Of a DNA stretch of 64,000 nt, positions 63,773 through 64,000 are shown piece after piece (within the stretch, counting starts at the first letter, position 1; each line of letters opens with the position of its first letter). The translations under genes and the position numbers were made by a program. The stretch is from an uncultured Algibacter sp. (GTDB lineage Bacteria > Bacteroidota > Bacteroidia > Flavobacteriales > Flavobacteriaceae). The notes below the pieces were generated by a model. That model worked only from the letters and a program-made list of their open reading frames with translations. It did not search any database and was not told the DNA's origin. The stretch lies in assembly GCF_947495675.1 (NCBI RefSeq), contig NZ_CANLZX010000004.1, positions 62,001 to 126,000 of the forward strand, in the 5' to 3' direction.

Positions 63773-64000
63773 AAATAATTTATGTTTGAATAAAGTTTAT
63801 TTATATAAGTGCTTAAATCCTTGTGTTTTCAGGTAAACATAAATTTTATTAAAGTTTAGTTTACTTAAAAAGTAGATTAAAAATAAAGTGTAAGTTTTTA
63901 TGTTTTTGCATAAAACTCATGAGGTATGAGAGGTGAAAGCCTAGTGTTGGTAATAGGTTTAATGAAAATAAAGACATTTAAACCATTTTAATTTAAGCTT
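63773..64000. other. Noncoding right edge with four possible hairpins
   Basis: No convincing coding frame is present. Short ATG frames on either strand end within ~20 codons. Possible stems are 63893-63902 with 63909-63917 (one bulge), CTCAT/ATGAG (63916-63920 with 63926-63930), AAGCCTA/TAGGTTT (63937-63943 with 63954-63960, one G-U) and GGTTTAATG/CATTTAAACC (63956-63964 with 63975-63984, one bulge). The last two cannot form together. The gene beyond the edge is unknown. Confidence 0.4.

Noticed and set aside
1..64000. Search for tRNA, rRNA, CRISPR arrays, transposases and phage genes
   Set aside because: None seen by eye on either strand; a covariance-model scan would be needed to exclude small RNAs.

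Overview
The window looks like chromosome from a marine-type member of the Flavobacteriaceae (Bacteroidota). The DNA is very AT-rich. Promoters of the TAnnTTTG type are visible. Several genes are typical of the group: a PorV/PorQ-family outer-membrane protein, a long (about 315 aa) NusB, a DUF3276/PUR-type protein, a Lacal_2735-type small protein and a cyclophilin-FKBP fusion. I saw no rRNA, tRNA, CRISPR array, prophage or intact insertion sequence.

Region 1 (1-22455) is a surface-polysaccharide locus, cut at the left edge and almost entirely on the + strand with overlapping or abutting genes. It encodes many GT2 and GT4 glycosyltransferases, a WbsX-like protein and two unrelated fucosyltransferase-type enzymes. 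A nonulosonic (sialic-type) acid module sits in the middle: a CMP-nonulosonate synthetase fused to a KdsC-like phosphatase, and a NeuB-type synthase lacking the SAF domain. An FkbM methyltransferase, a pyruvyltransferase-fold protein, a Wzy/O-antigen-ligase-like membrane protein and the initiating polyprenyl-phosphate sugar transferase complete it. No Wzx flippase is visible.

Region 2 (22485-47922) is mostly housekeeping: a DUF4105/Lnb-like protein and a PorV-like protein, pssA, a TerC protein, lptB-tatC-kdsD, recQ, an arsR-acr3 pair, a SRAP peptidase, the PPIase fusion, a bacillithiol-transferase-like DinB protein, a GNAT enzyme, csaA, a BASS transporter, an acyltransferase, an ABC exporter, nusB, a DUF1573 lipoprotein, yajC and formate-THF ligase. 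Several clear hairpin terminators punctuate it. An alpha/beta hydrolase (48125-49234) follows and may be an accessory insertion.

Region 3 (49369-63711, all - strand) is a light/UV-response supercluster with four photolyase/cryptochrome-family genes: a class I photolyase, a divergent cryptochrome-like protein, an FeS-BCP photolyase and a DASH cryptochrome. Around them lie folE (pterin synthesis), an SDR-DUF2867 protein, a flavin reductase, an AarF/UbiB kinase, a TetR-type regulator, a TIGR03643 protein, glutathione peroxidase, TspO, a SRPBCC protein, a tyrosine-less SDR, two paralogous 71/72-aa proteins and two easily missed small genes (DUF2256, 49 aa; Lacal_2735-like, 58 aa). Two promoters in this cluster, before the TetR gene and before a 143-aa orphan gene, carry the same bipartite palindrome. 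In each, TGTTTAAC and GTTAAACA are separated by exactly 14 bp and placed exactly 5 bp upstream of a TAnnTTTG box. This is the best candidate in the window for an undescribed regulatory system: one regulator controlling the photoprotection operons.
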